Source of the DNA: Pseudotabrizicola sp.
GTDB taxonomy: Bacteria; Pseudomonadota; Alphaproteobacteria; Rhodobacterales; Rhodobacteraceae
Length of the DNA stretch: 64,000 nt
Assembly (NCBI RefSeq): GCF_030656345.1
Contig: NZ_JAUSNR010000006.1
Coordinates: 62,001-126,000 of the forward strand
Direction: 5' to 3'
Each line of letters starts with the position of its first letter. Within the stretch, counting starts at the first letter, position 1. Position numbers and translations under genes: made by a program. Of this stretch, positions 42,375 through 53,826 are shown one piece after another. Below the pieces are notes generated by a model. The model was not told the origin of the DNA. It saw only the letters and a program-made list of their open reading frames with translations, and did not search any database.

Positions 42375-42898
42375 TGGCAGGAGCCAACACGGCGGGCGGC
42401 GACATGGAGGTTGCCACCCAGGCCCTGAACCGCGATTTGCAGGACAAAGGTTTCCTGCTGACCTCGACCGAAGACATCATCAACTGGGCGCGGATCGGGT
42501 CTTTGCACTGGATGACATTCGGTCTGGCCTGTTGTGCTGTGGAAATGATGCACACTTCGATGCCGCGCTATGATGTGGAACGCTTCGGCGTGGCCCCGCG
42601 CGCATCCCCGCGCCAGTCGGATGTGATGATCGTGGCCGGTACGCTGACCAACAAGATGGCCCCGGCGCTGCGCAAGGTCTATGACCAGATGCCGGAACCG
42701 CGCTATGTGATCTCGATGGGGTCCTGCGCCAATGGCGGCGGCTATTACCACTACAGCTATTCGGTGGTGCGCGGCTGTGACCGCATCGTGCCGGTGGATA
42801 TCTACGTGCCCGGCTGCCCACCCACAGCCGAGGCGCTGCTGTATGGCATCCTGCAGTTGCAGCGGAAAATCCGCCGCACCGGCACCCTGACCCGCTGA
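42365..42898 (+). CDS. nuoB: NADH-quinone oxidoreductase subunit B
   Basis: 177 residues. The cluster N2 ligands are the paired Cys in [11 protein letters not shown] and those in [11 protein letters not shown] and [11 protein letters not shown]. It hands electrons to ubiquinone. The ATG at 42365 is preferred because AAGGGGG precedes it and the protein starts MGVMAGANT; an ATG at 42374 overlapping the nuoA stop is also possible. Confidence 0.96.
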   Translation: MGVMAGANTAGGDMEVATQALNRDLQDKGFLLTSTEDIINWARIGSLHWMTFGLACCAVEMMHTSMPRYDVERFGVAPRASPRQSDVMIVAGTLTNKMAPALRKVYDQMPEPRYVISMGSCANGGGYYHYSYSVVRGCDRIVPVDIYVPGCPPTAEALLYGILQLQRKIRRTGTLTR

Positions 42899-42908
42899 GG
42901 AGGAAACG

Positions 42909-43514
42909 ATGTCCGAAGCGCTCCAAGAACTGGCTGCCCATATCGAAATGAAGCGGCCCAATGATGTGCTGTCATCACATATTGCCTTTGGCGAGTTGAC
43001 GCTGGAGGTTGTGGCCAGCCATATCGCGGATTTCAGCGATTTTCTGCGCGTCGACGGGGCCTGCCGGTTTTCGTCGCTGGTGGATATCACGGCGGTGGAT
43101 CACCCGACGCGCGAACGGCGGTTCGATGTGGTCTATCACTACCTGTCGATGTATCAGAACCACCGCATCCGGGTGAAAATCGCGGTTGGGGAACAGGACA
43201 TGGTGCCGTCGCTGGTCGATGTCTTCCCGGCAGCCAACTGGTTCGAACGCGAAGTGTTCGACATGTTCGGCATCCTGTTTTCCGGCCACCCCGACCTGCG
43301 CCGTATTTTGACCGATTACGGCTTCCGCGGCCACCCGCTGCGCAAGGATTTCCCGACCACCGGCTACACCGAAGTGCGCTATGACGAGGCGCAGAAGCGT
43401 GTGGTCTATGAGCCGGTGAAGCTGGTGCAGGAATACCGGCAGTTTGATTTCATGTCCCCTTGGGAAGGCGCGCAATACGTGCTGCCCGGGGATGACAAGG
43501 CGGGGGCGAAGTAA
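42909..43514 (+). CDS. nuoC: NADH-quinone oxidoreductase subunit C
   Basis: 201 residues. Family segments are [64 protein letters not shown] and the [12 protein letters not shown] end. It is a separate gene, not fused to nuoD as in E. coli. A strong GAGGAGG site precedes the ATG. It is part of the peripheral arm near the quinone site. Confidence 0.96.
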   Translation: MSEALQELAAHIEMKRPNDVLSSHIAFGELTLEVVASHIADFSDFLRVDGACRFSSLVDITAVDHPTRERRFDVVYHYLSMYQNHRIRVKIAVGEQDMVPSLVDVFPAANWFEREVFDMFGILFSGHPDLRRILTDYGFRGHPLRKDFPTTGYTEVRYDEAQKRVVYEPVKLVQEYRQFDFMSPWEGAQYVLPGDDKAGAK

Positions 43515-43543
43515 ATGGCCCGCGACCATAGGGGAGCAATCTG

Positions 43544-44779
43544 ATGGATGGCGATATCCGCAAGAACAGCTATGACGACGGCTCGACCGATTTTGAAACC
43601 GGCGAGCAGCGCATCCGTAATTTCAACATCAACTTCGGCCCGCAACACCCTGCGGCGCATGGCGTTTTGCGTCTGGTGCTGGAGCTGGACGGCGAGATTG
43701 TCGAACGTTGCGACCCGCATATCGGCTTGCTGCACCGTGGCACCGAAAAACTGATGGAGAGCAGGACTTACCTGCAGAACCTGCCGTATTTCGACCGCCT
43801 CGACTATGTGGCCCCGATGAACCAGGAACATGCCTGGTGTCTGGCAATTGAACGGCTGACCGGAACGGTCGTGCCGCGCCGTGCGTCGCTGATCCGGGTG
43901 CTGTATTCCGAGATTGGCCGGGTGCTGAACCACCTGCTGAACGTGACCACCCAGGCCATGGACGTGGGCGCGCTGACGCCGCCGCTCTGGGGCTTTGAGG
44001 AACGCGAAAAACTGATGGTGTTTTATGAGCGGGCCTGCGGTGCCCGCCTGCACGCCGCCTATTTCCGCCCGGGTGGGGTGCATGTCGACCTGACCGACCA
44101 GCTGGTCGAAGATATCGACCAGTGGGCGGTGGAGTTCCCGCGCGTTCTGGATGATATCGACACGCTGCTGACCGAAAATCGCATCTTCAAACAGCGCAAT
44201 GCCGATATCGGCATTGTCACCGAAGATGATGTCCTGAAATGGGGCTATTCCGGTGTGATGGTCCGTGGTTCAGGCATGGCATGGGATTTGCGCCGCGCGC
44301 AACCCTATGAATGCTATGACGAATTCGACTTCAAGATTCCGATCGGCAAGAACGGCGACTGCTACGATCGCTATCTGTGCCGCATGCAGGAAATGCGCGA
44401 GTCGACTCACATCATCCGTCAGGCCTGCGCCAAGCTGCGGGTGGAAAAGGGCGATGTGCTGGCGCGCGGCAAGATCACACCGCCCAAACGCGGTGAGATG
44501 AAGACCAGCATGGAAGCGCTGATCCACCACTTCAAACTGTACACCGAAGGCTTCCATGTGCCTGCGGGTGAGGTTTACGCAGCAGTGGAGGCCCCCAAAG
44601 GGGAGTTCGGCGTCTATCTGATGGCGGATGGCACCAACAAACCCTACCGCGCCAAGATCCGCGCGCCGGGGTTTTTGCACCTGCAATCCATGGATTATAT
44701 CTGCAAGGGGCATCAGCTTGCTGACGTCTCTGCCATCATCGGCACGATGGATGTCGTGTTCGGGGAGATCGACCGCTGA
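43544..44779 (+). CDS. nuoD: NADH-quinone oxidoreductase subunit D
   Basis: 411 residues. The 49-kDa subunit motifs are [37 protein letters not shown] and the [14 protein letters not shown] quinone-site loop. Further along are [11 protein letters not shown] and the end [10 protein letters not shown]. It forms the quinone-binding pocket with NuoB. Its stop overlaps the nuoE start by one base. Confidence 0.97.
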   Translation: MDGDIRKNSYDDGSTDFETGEQRIRNFNINFGPQHPAAHGVLRLVLELDGEIVERCDPHIGLLHRGTEKLMESRTYLQNLPYFDRLDYVAPMNQEHAWCLAIERLTGTVVPRRASLIRVLYSEIGRVLNHLLNVTTQAMDVGALTPPLWGFEEREKLMVFYERACGARLHAAYFRPGGVHVDLTDQLVEDIDQWAVEFPRVLDDIDTLLTENRIFKQRNADIGIVTEDDVLKWGYSGVMVRGSGMAWDLRRAQPYECYDEFDFKIPIGKNGDCYDRYLCRMQEMRESTHIIRQACAKLRVEKGDVLARGKITPPKRGEMKTSMEALIHHFKLYTEGFHVPAGEVYAAVEAPKGEFGVYLMADGTNKPYRAKIRAPGFLHLQSMDYICKGHQLADVSAIIGTMDVVFGEIDR

Positions 44780-46029
44780 TGCTGCGCCGCCTTCACAAAG
44801 ACCAGCCTGCCTCGTTTGAATTCACGCCCGCAAACCTTGCCTGGGCGCAGGGGCAGATTTCCAAATACCCCGAGGGGCGTCAGGCCTCGGCCATCATCCC
44901 GCTTTTGTGGCGCGCGCAGGAACAGCATGGCTGGCTGACGCGACCTGCGATTGAATATGTGGCGGGTATGCTGGGCATGGCCTATATCCGCGCGCTGGAA
45001 GTGGCGACGTTCTACTTCATGTTCCAGCTGCAACCCGTTGGGTCCATCGCCAATATTCAGATCTGCGGCACCACGTCGTGCATGATTTGCGGGGCGGAGG
45101 ATCTGATCGCAGTCTGTCAGGAGCTGATCGCGAAGCAGCCGCATACGGTGTCAGCCGATGGCAAGTTTTCCTGGGAAGAGGTCGAGTGTCTGGGGGCCTG
45201 TACCAACGCGCCGATGGCCCAGATCGGCAAGGATTACTATGAGGACCTGACGCCTGAAAAGCTGCGCGACCTGATCGCGCGGTTCAGTGCCGGTGAGGTG
45301 CCGGTGCCCGGCCCGCAGAACGGGCGCTACGCGTCGGAGCCGGTGACGGGTCTGACAAGCCTCAAGGACCATGAAGCCGGGCGCAAACCCTATAACGCAA
45401 GCGTGCAACGGGCGGTGGACATTGGCGAAACCGTCAAGCGGATCGATGGCACCGAGGTGCCGCTGACCACGCCATGGATCGCCCGGCCCGAAGCGCCGCA
45501 TGGGTCTGACGCAGCCGATGACGTGCCCAGCGAACCGACGCCCGGCGCGGGCATCCCGGCGGATGCCACCGGCGTGACCGTGCAGGAGGCTCCGGCCAAA
45601 TCCAAGGGCAGGCCGATTTCCAAGCAGGAACCGGCGAGCACCCCGACCGAGGTTGCCGCCGCGCCGGAAACGGTGCCGACCAAAGCCACCCAAGACGGGG
45701 TTGCGCTGAAACCCGAACCGGGCCTTGCGCCGCCGCTGACCGCAGGCACCAAACCGCAGGGGCTGGCCGCCCCGCGCGGTGGTGTGGCCGATGATCTGAA
45801 GGTTATCGAAGGCATTGGCCCTGCGCTGGAAAAGCTGTGCCATGAGCTTGGGATCTACCACTTTGACCAGATCGCCGGCTGGTCCGAAACTGATATCGCC
45901 TGGATGGACCAGAACCTGAAAGGCTTCCGTGGCCGTGTCACCCGTGACAAATGGGTGGCGCAGGCAAAGATCATCGTGACCGAAGGTCTGGACGCATTCC
46001 GCATCCGGGCCAGAACCAACGACTACTGA
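44779..46029 (+). CDS. nuoE: NADH-quinone oxidoreductase subunit E with a long C-terminal extension
   Basis: 416 residues, against about 165 for E. coli NuoE. Residues about 1-175 are the 24-kDa subunit with 2Fe-2S ligands Cys96, Cys101, Cys137 and Cys141 (CGTTSC and CLGAC). A Pro/Ala/Lys-rich linker follows (about 190-330). The last roughly 80 residues form a helix-hairpin-helix-like domain starting [17 protein letters not shown], a motif often seen in DNA- or ribosome-associated proteins. Long NuoE chains are known in Rhodobacterales, but the purpose of the tail is unknown. The core takes electrons from the FMN subunit NuoF. Confidence 0.93.
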   Translation: MLRRLHKDQPASFEFTPANLAWAQGQISKYPEGRQASAIIPLLWRAQEQHGWLTRPAIEYVAGMLGMAYIRALEVATFYFMFQLQPVGSIANIQICGTTSCMICGAEDLIAVCQELIAKQPHTVSADGKFSWEEVECLGACTNAPMAQIGKDYYEDLTPEKLRDLIARFSAGEVPVPGPQNGRYASEPVTGLTSLKDHEAGRKPYNASVQRAVDIGETVKRIDGTEVPLTTPWIARPEAPHGSDAADDVPSEPTPGAGIPADATGVTVQEAPAKSKGRPISKQEPASTPTEVAAAPETVPTKATQDGVALKPEPGLAPPLTAGTKPQGLAAPRGGVADDLKVIEGIGPALEKLCHELGIYHFDQIAGWSETDIAWMDQNLKGFRGRVTRDKWVAQAKIIVTEGLDAFRIRARTNDY

Positions 46030-46038
46030 GGCGCAGGG

Positions 46039-46263
46039 ATGACCGCGCCAGATCCGGACCGCGACCGCAGCACGGCCCACAAGGCCCGGCTTGTCGCCTT
46101 CGTTCTGGCCGGAACCATGCTGTTGTGGATGGGCGCGCAATTTGTGGGCGGACAGATGGGGTGGGACCCTCGCTATGTCTTTCTGTTCGATTTTGCCGCA
46201 ATTGCCGCGTTCTTCTGGGCGCTGGTTGTGACGTATCAGATCTGGCGCTCGCGCCGGGGATAA
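46039..46263 (+). CDS. DUF5337 small membrane protein
   Basis: 74 residues with two predicted membrane helices (about 17-37 and 45-67) and a charged N-terminus. It matches the DUF5337 family as I recall it, which is found inside nuo operons of Rhodobacterales. The start follows the nuoE stop by 9 bases and nuoF begins 10 bases after it. It is probably an assembly or accessory factor of complex I, inferred only from its place. Confidence 0.7.
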   Translation: MTAPDPDRDRSTAHKARLVAFVLAGTMLLWMGAQFVGGQMGWDPRYVFLFDFAAIAAFFWALVVTYQIWRSRRG

Positions 46264-46273
46264 GGAAAAGACG

Positions 46274-47568
<1,295 letters not shown>

Positions 47569-47569
<1 letters not shown>

Positions 47570-47829
47570 TGCGGATGCGCGCCGCCCTTTCCCTGACGCT
47601 CGCACTTGGTGCCTGCGTGCAACCGGCCCCGCAAGGGGCGGGTCAGGGTACGGCTGTGCGTGAACCTTTGCGGGTGACCAACAATGGCCAGCCGTTCCGC
47701 CTGTATGAAGGTGCCGCCGCCCGCCGGGTGGCCGATGCCACCTGCGCTGCGCAAGGCCGCCGGTTGCGGCCCAGCATCTATGACAGGTTCGACGCGGGCG
47801 CATGGGTTTATGTGGAGGGCTGCGCATGA
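47569..47829 (+). CDS. small lipoprotein in the nuo operon
   Basis: 86 residues. The signal peptide ends in a lipobox (LALGAC), so it should be lipid-anchored. The mature part has two Cys (DATCAAQG and VEGCA) and no domain I recognise. The ATG at 47569 shares bases with the nuoF stop (TGATG). It sits with other exported proteins among nuo genes, so a role in complex I assembly or in the envelope near it is possible but unproven. Confidence 0.65.
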
Positions 47830-47936
47830 TGCGTTATGCGATAGCACCCCAACTTCGCGTGATGGCACGGCCTTGTCATGGCCTATCAGCCGCCGCAGCC
47901 CCTATCTCCCTGGCATGGAATGCCAAGGAGGCCCTG

Positions 47937-48338
47937 ATGAAACTGATCCCCCTGACCCTCGCCGCCCTGATGTTTGCTGTACCCGCCTTTGCGCTGGTGC
48001 CGATCAATCAGGAACAGCGGATCAACGACACCTTGCGCAGCGGCTTCATTGCCGATGCGATTGCCGACAATTGCCCGACGATGCAGCCCCGCAAGCTGCG
48101 CGCGCTGAATGAGCTGCGCAAGCTGCGTGACTATGCGCTGGGGCAAGGCTACAGCGCCACCGAGGTACGGGCCTTTGTCGAAAGCCGGACGGAAAAGGCC
48201 CGTGGCCGGGCCGAAGCTGCGACATGGCTGGCATCCAAAGGTGCCGTGCCCGGACAACCGGCGGCCTATTGCACGGCAGGCGAGGCGGAAATCGCGCGTG
48301 GCAGCATGGTCGGATACTTGCTGAGGTCAACCAGATGA
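47937..48338 (+). CDS. DUF5333 exported protein
   Basis: 133 residues with a signal peptide (MKLIPLTLAALMFAVPAFA). The mature part (NQEQRINDTLRSGFIADAIADNCP, then RALNELRKLRDYALGQGYS, then TAGEAEIARGSMVGYLLR) matches DUF5333, an uncharacterised family I associate with Rhodobacterales nuo operons. The ATG at 47937 has an excellent AAGGAGG site; an in-frame ATG at 47826 that overlaps the previous stop would add 37 residues and is less likely. Two Cys could pair. Confidence 0.75.
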   Translation: MKLIPLTLAALMFAVPAFALVPINQEQRINDTLRSGFIADAIADNCPTMQPRKLRALNELRKLRDYALGQGYSATEVRAFVESRTEKARGRAEAATWLASKGAVPGQPAAYCTAGEAEIARGSMVGYLLRSTR

Positions 48339-48436
48339 CCGCAGCGCACATAATTCGCCGGGCGGCGCACCGCCCGGCACAGAACACGGCGCGGGGGCGG
48401 GTGATCTACCCCAGTGCCACGATGGCTGCGGAGTAA
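48335..48436 (+). CDS. possible 33-residue small protein between DUF5333 and nuoG
   Basis: The ATG overlaps the DUF5333 stop (ATGA) and the stop lies 4 bases before the nuoG ATG, so the frame fills the gap exactly. The peptide is basic ([18 protein letters not shown]...). The nuoG ribosome site GGAG lies inside its last codons. A GC hairpin lies in its middle. It may be a translated coupling peptide, or chance; conservation is not known. Confidence 0.35.
   Translation: MTAAHIIRRAAHRPAQNTARGRVIYPSATMAAE
48357..48378. other. intra-operon GC hairpin before nuoG
   Basis: GCCGGGCGG (48357-48365) pairs perfectly with CCGCCCGGC (48370-48378) around a 4-base loop. No T-run follows. It could stabilise or pause the mRNA between DUF5333 and nuoG. 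Confidence 0.6.
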
Positions 48437-48440
48437 GCAG

Positions 48441-50450
48441 ATGACGAACCTGAAAAAGATCAGCATTGACGGTATCGAGGTCGAGGTGGATGGCGCGATG
48501 ACCATCATCCAGGCGGCCGAGGTGGCAGGCGTGGAAATTCCGCGCTTTTGCTATCACGAACGTCTGACGATTGCGGGCAACTGCCGCATGTGTCTGGTCG
48601 AGGTTGTGGGCGGCCCGCCGAAACCGGCGGCCTCCTGCGCCATGCAGGTGCGTGATCTGCGTCCCGGCCCGAATGGTGAAGCGCCGCTGGTGAAAACCAA
48701 CAGCCCGATGGTCAAAAAGGCCCGCGAAGGGGTGATGGAATTCCTGCTGATCAACCACCCGCTGGATTGCCCGATCTGCGATCAGGGTGGCGAGTGTGAT
48801 CTGCAGGATCAGGCCATGGCGTATGGCGTTGATTTCAGCCGCTACCGCGAGCCGAAGCGGGCATCTGAGGATCTGAACCTTGGCCCGCTGGTCGCCACCA
48901 CCATGACGCGCTGCATCTCCTGCACCCGCTGCGTGCGCTTTACCTCGGAAGTCGCGGGCATCACCCAGATGGGCCAGACCGGCCGGGGTGAGGATGCCGA
49001 GATCACCAGCTATCTGAACGAGACGCTGAACAGCAACCTGCAGGGCAATATCATCGACCTGTGCCCGGTTGGCGCGCTGACCTCCAAGCCCTATGCCTTT
49101 ACCGCGCGGCCGTGGGAACTGACCAAGACGGAATCCATCGACGTGATGGATGCGCTGGGGTCGAACATCCGCATCGACACCAAGGGGCGTGAGGTGATGC
49201 GGATCATCCCGCGCAACCATGATGGCGTGAATGAGGAGTGGATCTCCGACAAGACCCGCTTCATCTGGGACGGCTTGCGCCGCCAGCGGCTGGACACGCC
49301 TTATATCCGCGAGAATGGCCGCTTGCGCAAAGCGGGCTGGGGTGAGGCTTTGGCCGCTGCCGCCGCTGCGATGACGGGCCGCAAGGTCACGGCCATCGTC
49401 GGCGATCTGGCCCCGGTGGAGGCTGTGTTCAGCCTGAAACAGCTGGTCGAAGGTCTGGGTGGCCGGATCGAATGCCGCACCGATGGCGCGAAACTGCCCA
49501 TCGGCAACCGCTCGGCTTATGTGGGCACAGCGGCGATTGAAGATATAGACACGGCACGCGCGATCATCCTGATCGGCACCAACCCGCGCGATGAAGCGCC
49601 CGTGCTGAACGCCCGCATCCGCAAAGCGTGGAGCGCGGGGGCCGATGTGACCGTGATCGGCACGGCGGTCGATCTGACCTATGATTATGCCCATGCAGGC
49701 AGTGACCGCGCGGCCTTGGTCAAGGCGGCGGCTGAGGCGACGGAAACCGAAGGCGCTGTGGTGATCGTCGGGCAGGGTGCCCTGAACGAGGCCGATGGCG
49801 AGGCGGTTCTGTCTCAGGCCATGCAACTGGCCGGGGCGATGGGGGCAAAACTGCTGGTCCTGCACACCGCTGCGGCCCGTGTGGGTGCGATGGATGTGGG
49901 CGCCGTCACCGACGGCGGCATGGCTGCGGCGCTGGATGGGGCAGAGGTGGTCTATAACCTCGGTGCCGATGAGGTGGAGATCAAGGCCGGGCCGTTCGTG
50001 ATCTATCAGGGCAGCCATGGCGATCGGGGCGCGCATCGCGCCGACCTGATCCTGCCGGGCGCGGCCTATACGGAGGAAAACGGGCTGTTCGTCAACACCG
50101 AAGGCCGCCCGCAACTGGCGCTGCGCGCCGGGTTTGCGCCCGGTGAGGCCAAGGAAAACTGGGCGATCCTGCGCGCGCTGTCGGCGGAACTGGGCAGTGT
50201 CCTGCCGTGGGATTCGCTGGCCGGTCTGCGCCGGGCGCTGGTGGCCGCGCATCCGCATCTGGGCAAGGTTGATCAGGTGGCTGAAAACGCCTGGACCCCG
50301 GTCGCGCTGCGCGAGCCGGCGACGGCCAGCTTCCGCCTGCCGGTGCAGGATTTCTACCTGACCAACCCGATTGCCCGCGCCTCGCAGGTGATGGCGGAAA
50401 TGTCGGCGCTTGCGAAGTCGCGCACCCAAACCCCATTGGCGGCGGAGTAA
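48441..50450 (+). CDS. nuoG: NADH-quinone oxidoreductase subunit G
   Basis: 669 residues. The N-terminal 2Fe-2S ligands are in [16 protein letters not shown]; the His-Cys 4Fe-4S ([20 protein letters not shown]) and a second 4Fe-4S ([10 protein letters not shown], with CPVGAL) follow. The rest is a reduced molybdopterin-oxidoreductase domain without a visible Mo site, as in the mitochondrial 75-kDa subunit. The ATG at 48441 is chosen for GGAG 7 bases upstream. It carries electrons from NuoF toward NuoI. Confidence 0.97.
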   Translation: MTNLKKISIDGIEVEVDGAMTIIQAAEVAGVEIPRFCYHERLTIAGNCRMCLVEVVGGPPKPAASCAMQVRDLRPGPNGEAPLVKTNSPMVKKAREGVMEFLLINHPLDCPICDQGGECDLQDQAMAYGVDFSRYREPKRASEDLNLGPLVATTMTRCISCTRCVRFTSEVAGITQMGQTGRGEDAEITSYLNETLNSNLQGNIIDLCPVGALTSKPYAFTARPWELTKTESIDVMDALGSNIRIDTKGREVMRIIPRNHDGVNEEWISDKTRFIWDGLRRQRLDTPYIRENGRLRKAGWGEALAAAAAAMTGRKVTAIVGDLAPVEAVFSLKQLVEGLGGRIECRTDGAKLPIGNRSAYVGTAAIEDIDTARAIILIGTNPRDEAPVLNARIRKAWSAGADVTVIGTAVDLTYDYAHAGSDRAALVKAAAEATETEGAVVIVGQGALNEADGEAVLSQAMQLAGAMGAKLLVLHTAAARVGAMDVGAVTDGGMAAALDGAEVVYNLGADEVEIKAGPFVIYQGSHGDRGAHRADLILPGAAYTEENGLFVNTEGRPQLALRAGFAPGEAKENWAILRALSAELGSVLPWDSLAGLRRALVAAHPHLGKVDQVAENAWTPVALREPATASFRLPVQDFYLTNPIARASQVMAEMSALAKSRTQTPLAAE

Positions 50451-50453
50451 CTG

Positions 50454-50855
50454 ATGCCCCACGCGCCCATCCTTGCCAGCCTGACCGCCGCTTTTGTGGC
50501 GCTGTCGGCTTGTGCCGGGACCGGGCCCGTGTCACAGGGCAGCCTCAATCCGTCGTATCAGGGCATTCAGACCGTTCTGTTGCAGGAAGATATGGTCAGC
50601 TTCCGCGTCGCGCTGCAGGGCGCGCGCGACAATGCTGATGTCGAGGCTTATGGCCGCTGTGCCGCCGCGCAATATGCGCTGATCCGGGGCTTTGGCTTTG
50701 CCCGGCATATACGGACCACGGTGGCGCAGACCGGAAACACATGGCGGGGGGACGCGGTCTATCTGATCTCGGCAGCACTCCCGCCCGGGCTGCGAACGAT
50801 TGACGCTGAGGTGACGGTGCGCGACTGCGGCGCGCTCGGGATACCGACGATTTGA
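50454..50855 (+). CDS. small lipoprotein between nuoG and nuoH
   Basis: 133 residues. The signal peptide ends in a lipobox (ALSAC). The mature part has Cys residues in GRCAAAQ and VRDCGAL and a beta-rich middle ([11 protein letters not shown]). I do not recognise the family. It follows nuoG by 3 bases and precedes nuoH by 16, so it is in the operon. It is the second predicted lipoprotein among these nuo genes. Confidence 0.65.
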   Translation: MPHAPILASLTAAFVALSACAGTGPVSQGSLNPSYQGIQTVLLQEDMVSFRVALQGARDNADVEAYGRCAAAQYALIRGFGFARHIRTTVAQTGNTWRGDAVYLISAALPPGLRTIDAEVTVRDCGALGIPTI

Positions 50856-50871
50856 AGATGAGAGGCTGAGA

Positions 50872-51909
50872 ATGTCTGACTTTCTGGCAACGCCAATGGG
50901 CACGTTGGTTCTGGTCGCGGCGCAAAGCCTGCTGATCGTGGGCTTCGTGATGATCAGCCTGTTGTTTCTGGTCTACGGCGACCGCAAGGTCTGGGCGGCC
51001 GTGCAGATGCGGCGCGGGCCCAACGTGGTGGGGCCCTTCGGCGTCCTGCAATCGGTGGCCGATGCGCTGAAATATGTGGTCAAGGAAATCGTGGTGCCCG
51101 CCGGGGCCGACCGCGCGGTGTTCTTCATGGCGCCGATGCTGTCTTTCGTGCTGGCAATGCTGGCCTGGGCGGTCATTCCGTTCAACGCGGGCTGGATATT
51201 GGCCGATATCAACGTGGCGATCCTGTTCGTCTTTGCGGTGTCGTCGTTGGAGGTTTACGGCGTGATCATGGGGGGCTGGGCGTCAAACTCCAAATACCCG
51301 TTCCTGGGGTCGTTGCGGTCTGCCGCGCAGATGATTTCCTATGAGGTGTCGCTGGGTCTGATCATCATCGGGATCATCATTTCCACCGGCTCGATGAACT
51401 TTTCGGCGATTGTCGCGGCGCAGGACGGGGCTTATGGCCTGTTCTCGTGGTACTGGCTGCCGCATCTGCCGATGGTGGTTCTGTTCTTCATCAGCGCACT
51501 GGCCGAAACCAACCGCCCGCCGTTCGATCTGCCCGAGGCGGAATCGGAACTGGTGGCCGGGTTCATGGTGGAATATTCCTCGACCCCCTACTTGTTGTTC
51601 ATGGCCGGGGAATACATCGCCATCTTCCTGATGTGCGCGCTGATGAGCCTGCTGTTCTTCGGTGGCTGGCTGTCGCCCATTCCGGGGCTGCCTGACGGCT
51701 TCTTCTGGATGTTCATCAAGATGGCGTTCTTCTTCTTCCTGTTCGCCATGGTGAAAGCCATCGTGCCACGCTATCGCTACGACCAGCTGATGCGGATCGG
51801 CTGGAAAGTGTTCCTGCCGCTCAGCCTGGGCTGGGTTGTGCTGGTGGCATTTCTTGCGAAATTCGAAGTATTGGGCGGTGCCTGGGCCCGCTGGACGATT
51901 GGGGGCTGA
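50872..51909 (+). CDS. nuoH: NADH-quinone oxidoreductase subunit H
   Basis: 345 residues with about eight membrane helices. Hallmarks are [57 protein letters not shown] and [20 protein letters not shown], the acidic loop that lines the quinone channel. It links the quinone site to the proton pumps. Confidence 0.97.
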   Translation: MSDFLATPMGTLVLVAAQSLLIVGFVMISLLFLVYGDRKVWAAVQMRRGPNVVGPFGVLQSVADALKYVVKEIVVPAGADRAVFFMAPMLSFVLAMLAWAVIPFNAGWILADINVAILFVFAVSSLEVYGVIMGGWASNSKYPFLGSLRSAAQMISYEVSLGLIIIGIIISTGSMNFSAIVAAQDGAYGLFSWYWLPHLPMVVLFFISALAETNRPPFDLPEAESELVAGFMVEYSSTPYLLFMAGEYIAIFLMCALMSLLFFGGWLSPIPGLPDGFFWMFIKMAFFFFLFAMVKAIVPRYRYDQLMRIGWKVFLPLSLGWVVLVAFLAKFEVLGGAWARWTIGG

Positions 51910-51911
51910 GG

Positions 51912-52406
51912 ATGGCAAACATCGACTGGAACCGCGCGACCCGGTATTTCCTGTTGCAGGATTTCCTCAAAGGGTTCGCCCTTGGGATGAAATACTTCTT
52001 CGCGCCGAAAAGCACGCTGAACTATCCGCATGAAAAGGGGCCGCTGTCGCCCCGGTTCCGTGGTGAACACGCGCTGCGCCGCTATCCGAATGGCGAAGAA
52101 CGCTGCATCGCCTGCAAGCTGTGTGAAGCGATCTGCCCGGCGCAGGCCATCACCATCGATGCCGAACCGCGTGAAGACGGCAGCCGCCGGACCACGCGCT
52201 ATGACATCGACATGACCAAATGCATCTATTGCGGCTTCTGTCAGGAAGCCTGCCCGGTGGATGCCATTGTCGAAGGTCCGAACTTTGAATTCAGCACCGA
52301 AACCCGCGAGGAGCTGTTCTACGACAAGGAAAAGCTGCTTGATAACGGCGCGCGTTGGGAGGCGGAGATTGCCCGCAATCTCGAACTCGACGCGCCCTAC
52401 AGGTGA
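51912..52406 (+). CDS. nuoI: NADH-quinone oxidoreductase subunit I
   Basis: 164 residues. Two 4Fe-4S motifs are present: [16 protein letters not shown] and [16 protein letters not shown]. The [21 protein letters not shown] stretch is typical. It passes electrons to cluster N2 in NuoB. Its stop overlaps the start of the next gene (TGATG). Confidence 0.97.
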   Translation: MANIDWNRATRYFLLQDFLKGFALGMKYFFAPKSTLNYPHEKGPLSPRFRGEHALRRYPNGEERCIACKLCEAICPAQAITIDAEPREDGSRRTTRYDIDMTKCIYCGFCQEACPVDAIVEGPNFEFSTETREELFYDKEKLLDNGARWEAEIARNLELDAPYR

Positions 52407-52822
52407 TGGCCATGAATGACGCCTACACAAAGATGCTGCAGCAGATGATGGAGCAGGGCCAGAAGATGGCAAGCGCCTTCATGCCGGGGATGGAGACCAT
52501 CGACCCCAAGGCCTTTGAAAAGCTGTTCCCGGCGATGCCAAAGGACCTGCTGGAAATGTGGTTTGGCAAGACCTTCAACCCCGAAGGTCTGGACGCCCGC
52601 ACCCGGTTTCTGGTGACCATTGCCGCGCAGACCGTGCTGGGCCCGCTGGGCGAGCCGCAGCTGCGGGTGACGATCAAGAACGGGCTGGCCGCCGGGGCCA
52701 CCCGGCGTGAGGTCGCGGAAGTGATCTGGCAGATGAGCATGTTCGGCGGGCTGCCCGCCACGCAAAAGGCACTGGAAATTGCCCAGAGCGTCTTTGCCGA
52801 GACGGAGGAGTCCGAGAAATGA
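52406..52822 (+). CDS. carboxymuconolactone decarboxylase family protein
   Basis: 138 residues. A CMD/AhpD-like domain covers about residues 40-125 ([49 protein letters not shown]). It has no CxxC pair, so it is unlikely to be an AhpD-type peroxidase partner. The Met-rich N-terminus ([12 protein letters not shown]) is amphipathic. Its start overlaps the nuoI stop and its stop overlaps the nuoJ start. I recall a gene like this in the same place in other Rhodobacterales. Its role in complex I is unknown. Confidence 0.78.
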   Translation: MAMNDAYTKMLQQMMEQGQKMASAFMPGMETIDPKAFEKLFPAMPKDLLEMWFGKTFNPEGLDARTRFLVTIAAQTVLGPLGEPQLRVTIKNGLAAGATRREVAEVIWQMSMFGGLPATQKALEIAQSVFAETEESEK

Positions 52823-53433
52823 CCGTTGCGGATTATGCCTTTTACGCCTTTGCCATCGTTGTGGTGGCGGCGGGGCTGATGGTGACCATCAGCCGCAACC
52901 CGGTGCATTCGGTTCTGTGGCTGATTCTGGCCTTTCTGTCCTCGGCCGGGTTGTTCGTGCTGCTGGGGGCCGAGTTTGTGGCGATGCTGCTGATCATCGT
53001 CTATGTGGGTGCTGTCGCGGTGCTGTTCCTGTTCGTGGTGATGATGCTCGACATCGATTTTGCCGCGCTAAAGGGCGAGATTGCCCGCTACATGCCGCTG
53101 GGTCTGCTGATCGGCGTGGTCTTGTTGATGCAGCTGTCCTTGGGCATCGGGGCCTGGGTTCAGGCCGAAGGTGCCTTGGGCCTGCGTCAGGCCGTGACCC
53201 CTGCGATGGATCAGGTGGAAAACACCCGCGCGCTGGGGCTGCTGATTTATGACAAGTATCTGCTGCTGTTCCAGTTGTCGGGTCTGATCCTGCTGGTCGC
53301 GATGATCGGGGCGATCCTGCTGACCCTGCGCCACCGCAAGGATGTGAAGCGCCAGAACGTGCTGCATCAGATGTGGCGTGATCCGGCAGTGGCGATGGAG
53401 CTGAAAGACGTGAAACCGGGGCAGGGGCTCTGA
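52819..53433 (+). CDS. nuoJ: NADH-quinone oxidoreductase subunit J
   Basis: 204 residues with five membrane helices. It shows [29 protein letters not shown], the segment with the pi-bulge helix that moves during the pump cycle. The ATG overlaps the previous stop (ATGA). Confidence 0.95.
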   Translation: MTVADYAFYAFAIVVVAAGLMVTISRNPVHSVLWLILAFLSSAGLFVLLGAEFVAMLLIIVYVGAVAVLFLFVVMMLDIDFAALKGEIARYMPLGLLIGVVLLMQLSLGIGAWVQAEGALGLRQAVTPAMDQVENTRALGLLIYDKYLLLFQLSGLILLVAMIGAILLTLRHRKDVKRQNVLHQMWRDPAVAMELKDVKPGQGL

Positions 53434-53449
53434 GGGTTCAGGCACAAGG

Positions 53450-53471
53450 GTAGGGCGGGGTTAACCCCGCC
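53450..53471 (+). repeat. 22-base GC-rich palindromic repeat, copy 3 (between nuoJ and nuoK)
   Basis: GTAGGGCGGGGTTAACCCCG plus CC differs at one base from the copies at 22035 and 37142. The core is a perfect 18-base palindrome and would form a hairpin in the nuo mRNA. Confidence 0.9.
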
Positions 53472-53516
53472 TTTGCGACAAAGACAAACGGGGCAAACAC
53501 CCGGAGGGACTAGGAT

Positions 53517-53822
53517 ATGGTTGGTCTGGAACATTACCTGACAGTCGCGGCGGCACTGTTCGTCATCGGCATTTTCGGCATCTTCCTCAACCGGAAGAAT
53601 GTGATCGTCATCCTGATGTCGATTGAATTGATGCTGCTGGCGGTGAACATCAACATGGTCGCGTTTTCAAGCCATCTGGGCGATCTGGTGGGGCAGGTGT
53701 TCACCATGTTCATCCTGACCGTGGCGGCGGCAGAGGCGGCGATTGGCCTTGCCATTCTGGTGGTGTTCTTCCGCAACCGTGGAACGATCGACGTCGAAGA
53801 CGTCAACGTGATGAAAGGCTGA
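53517..53822 (+). CDS. nuoK: NADH-quinone oxidoreductase subunit K
   Basis: 101 residues with three membrane helices. The key glutamates are in [18 protein letters not shown] (helix 2) and [18 protein letters not shown]. It is an MrpC-like part of the membrane arm. The ATG at 53517 has GGAGG upstream. Confidence 0.96.
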   Translation: MVGLEHYLTVAAALFVIGIFGIFLNRKNVIVILMSIELMLLAVNINMVAFSSHLGDLVGQVFTMFILTVAAAEAAIGLAILVVFFRNRGTIDVEDVNVMKG

Positions 53823-53826
53823 CCCC

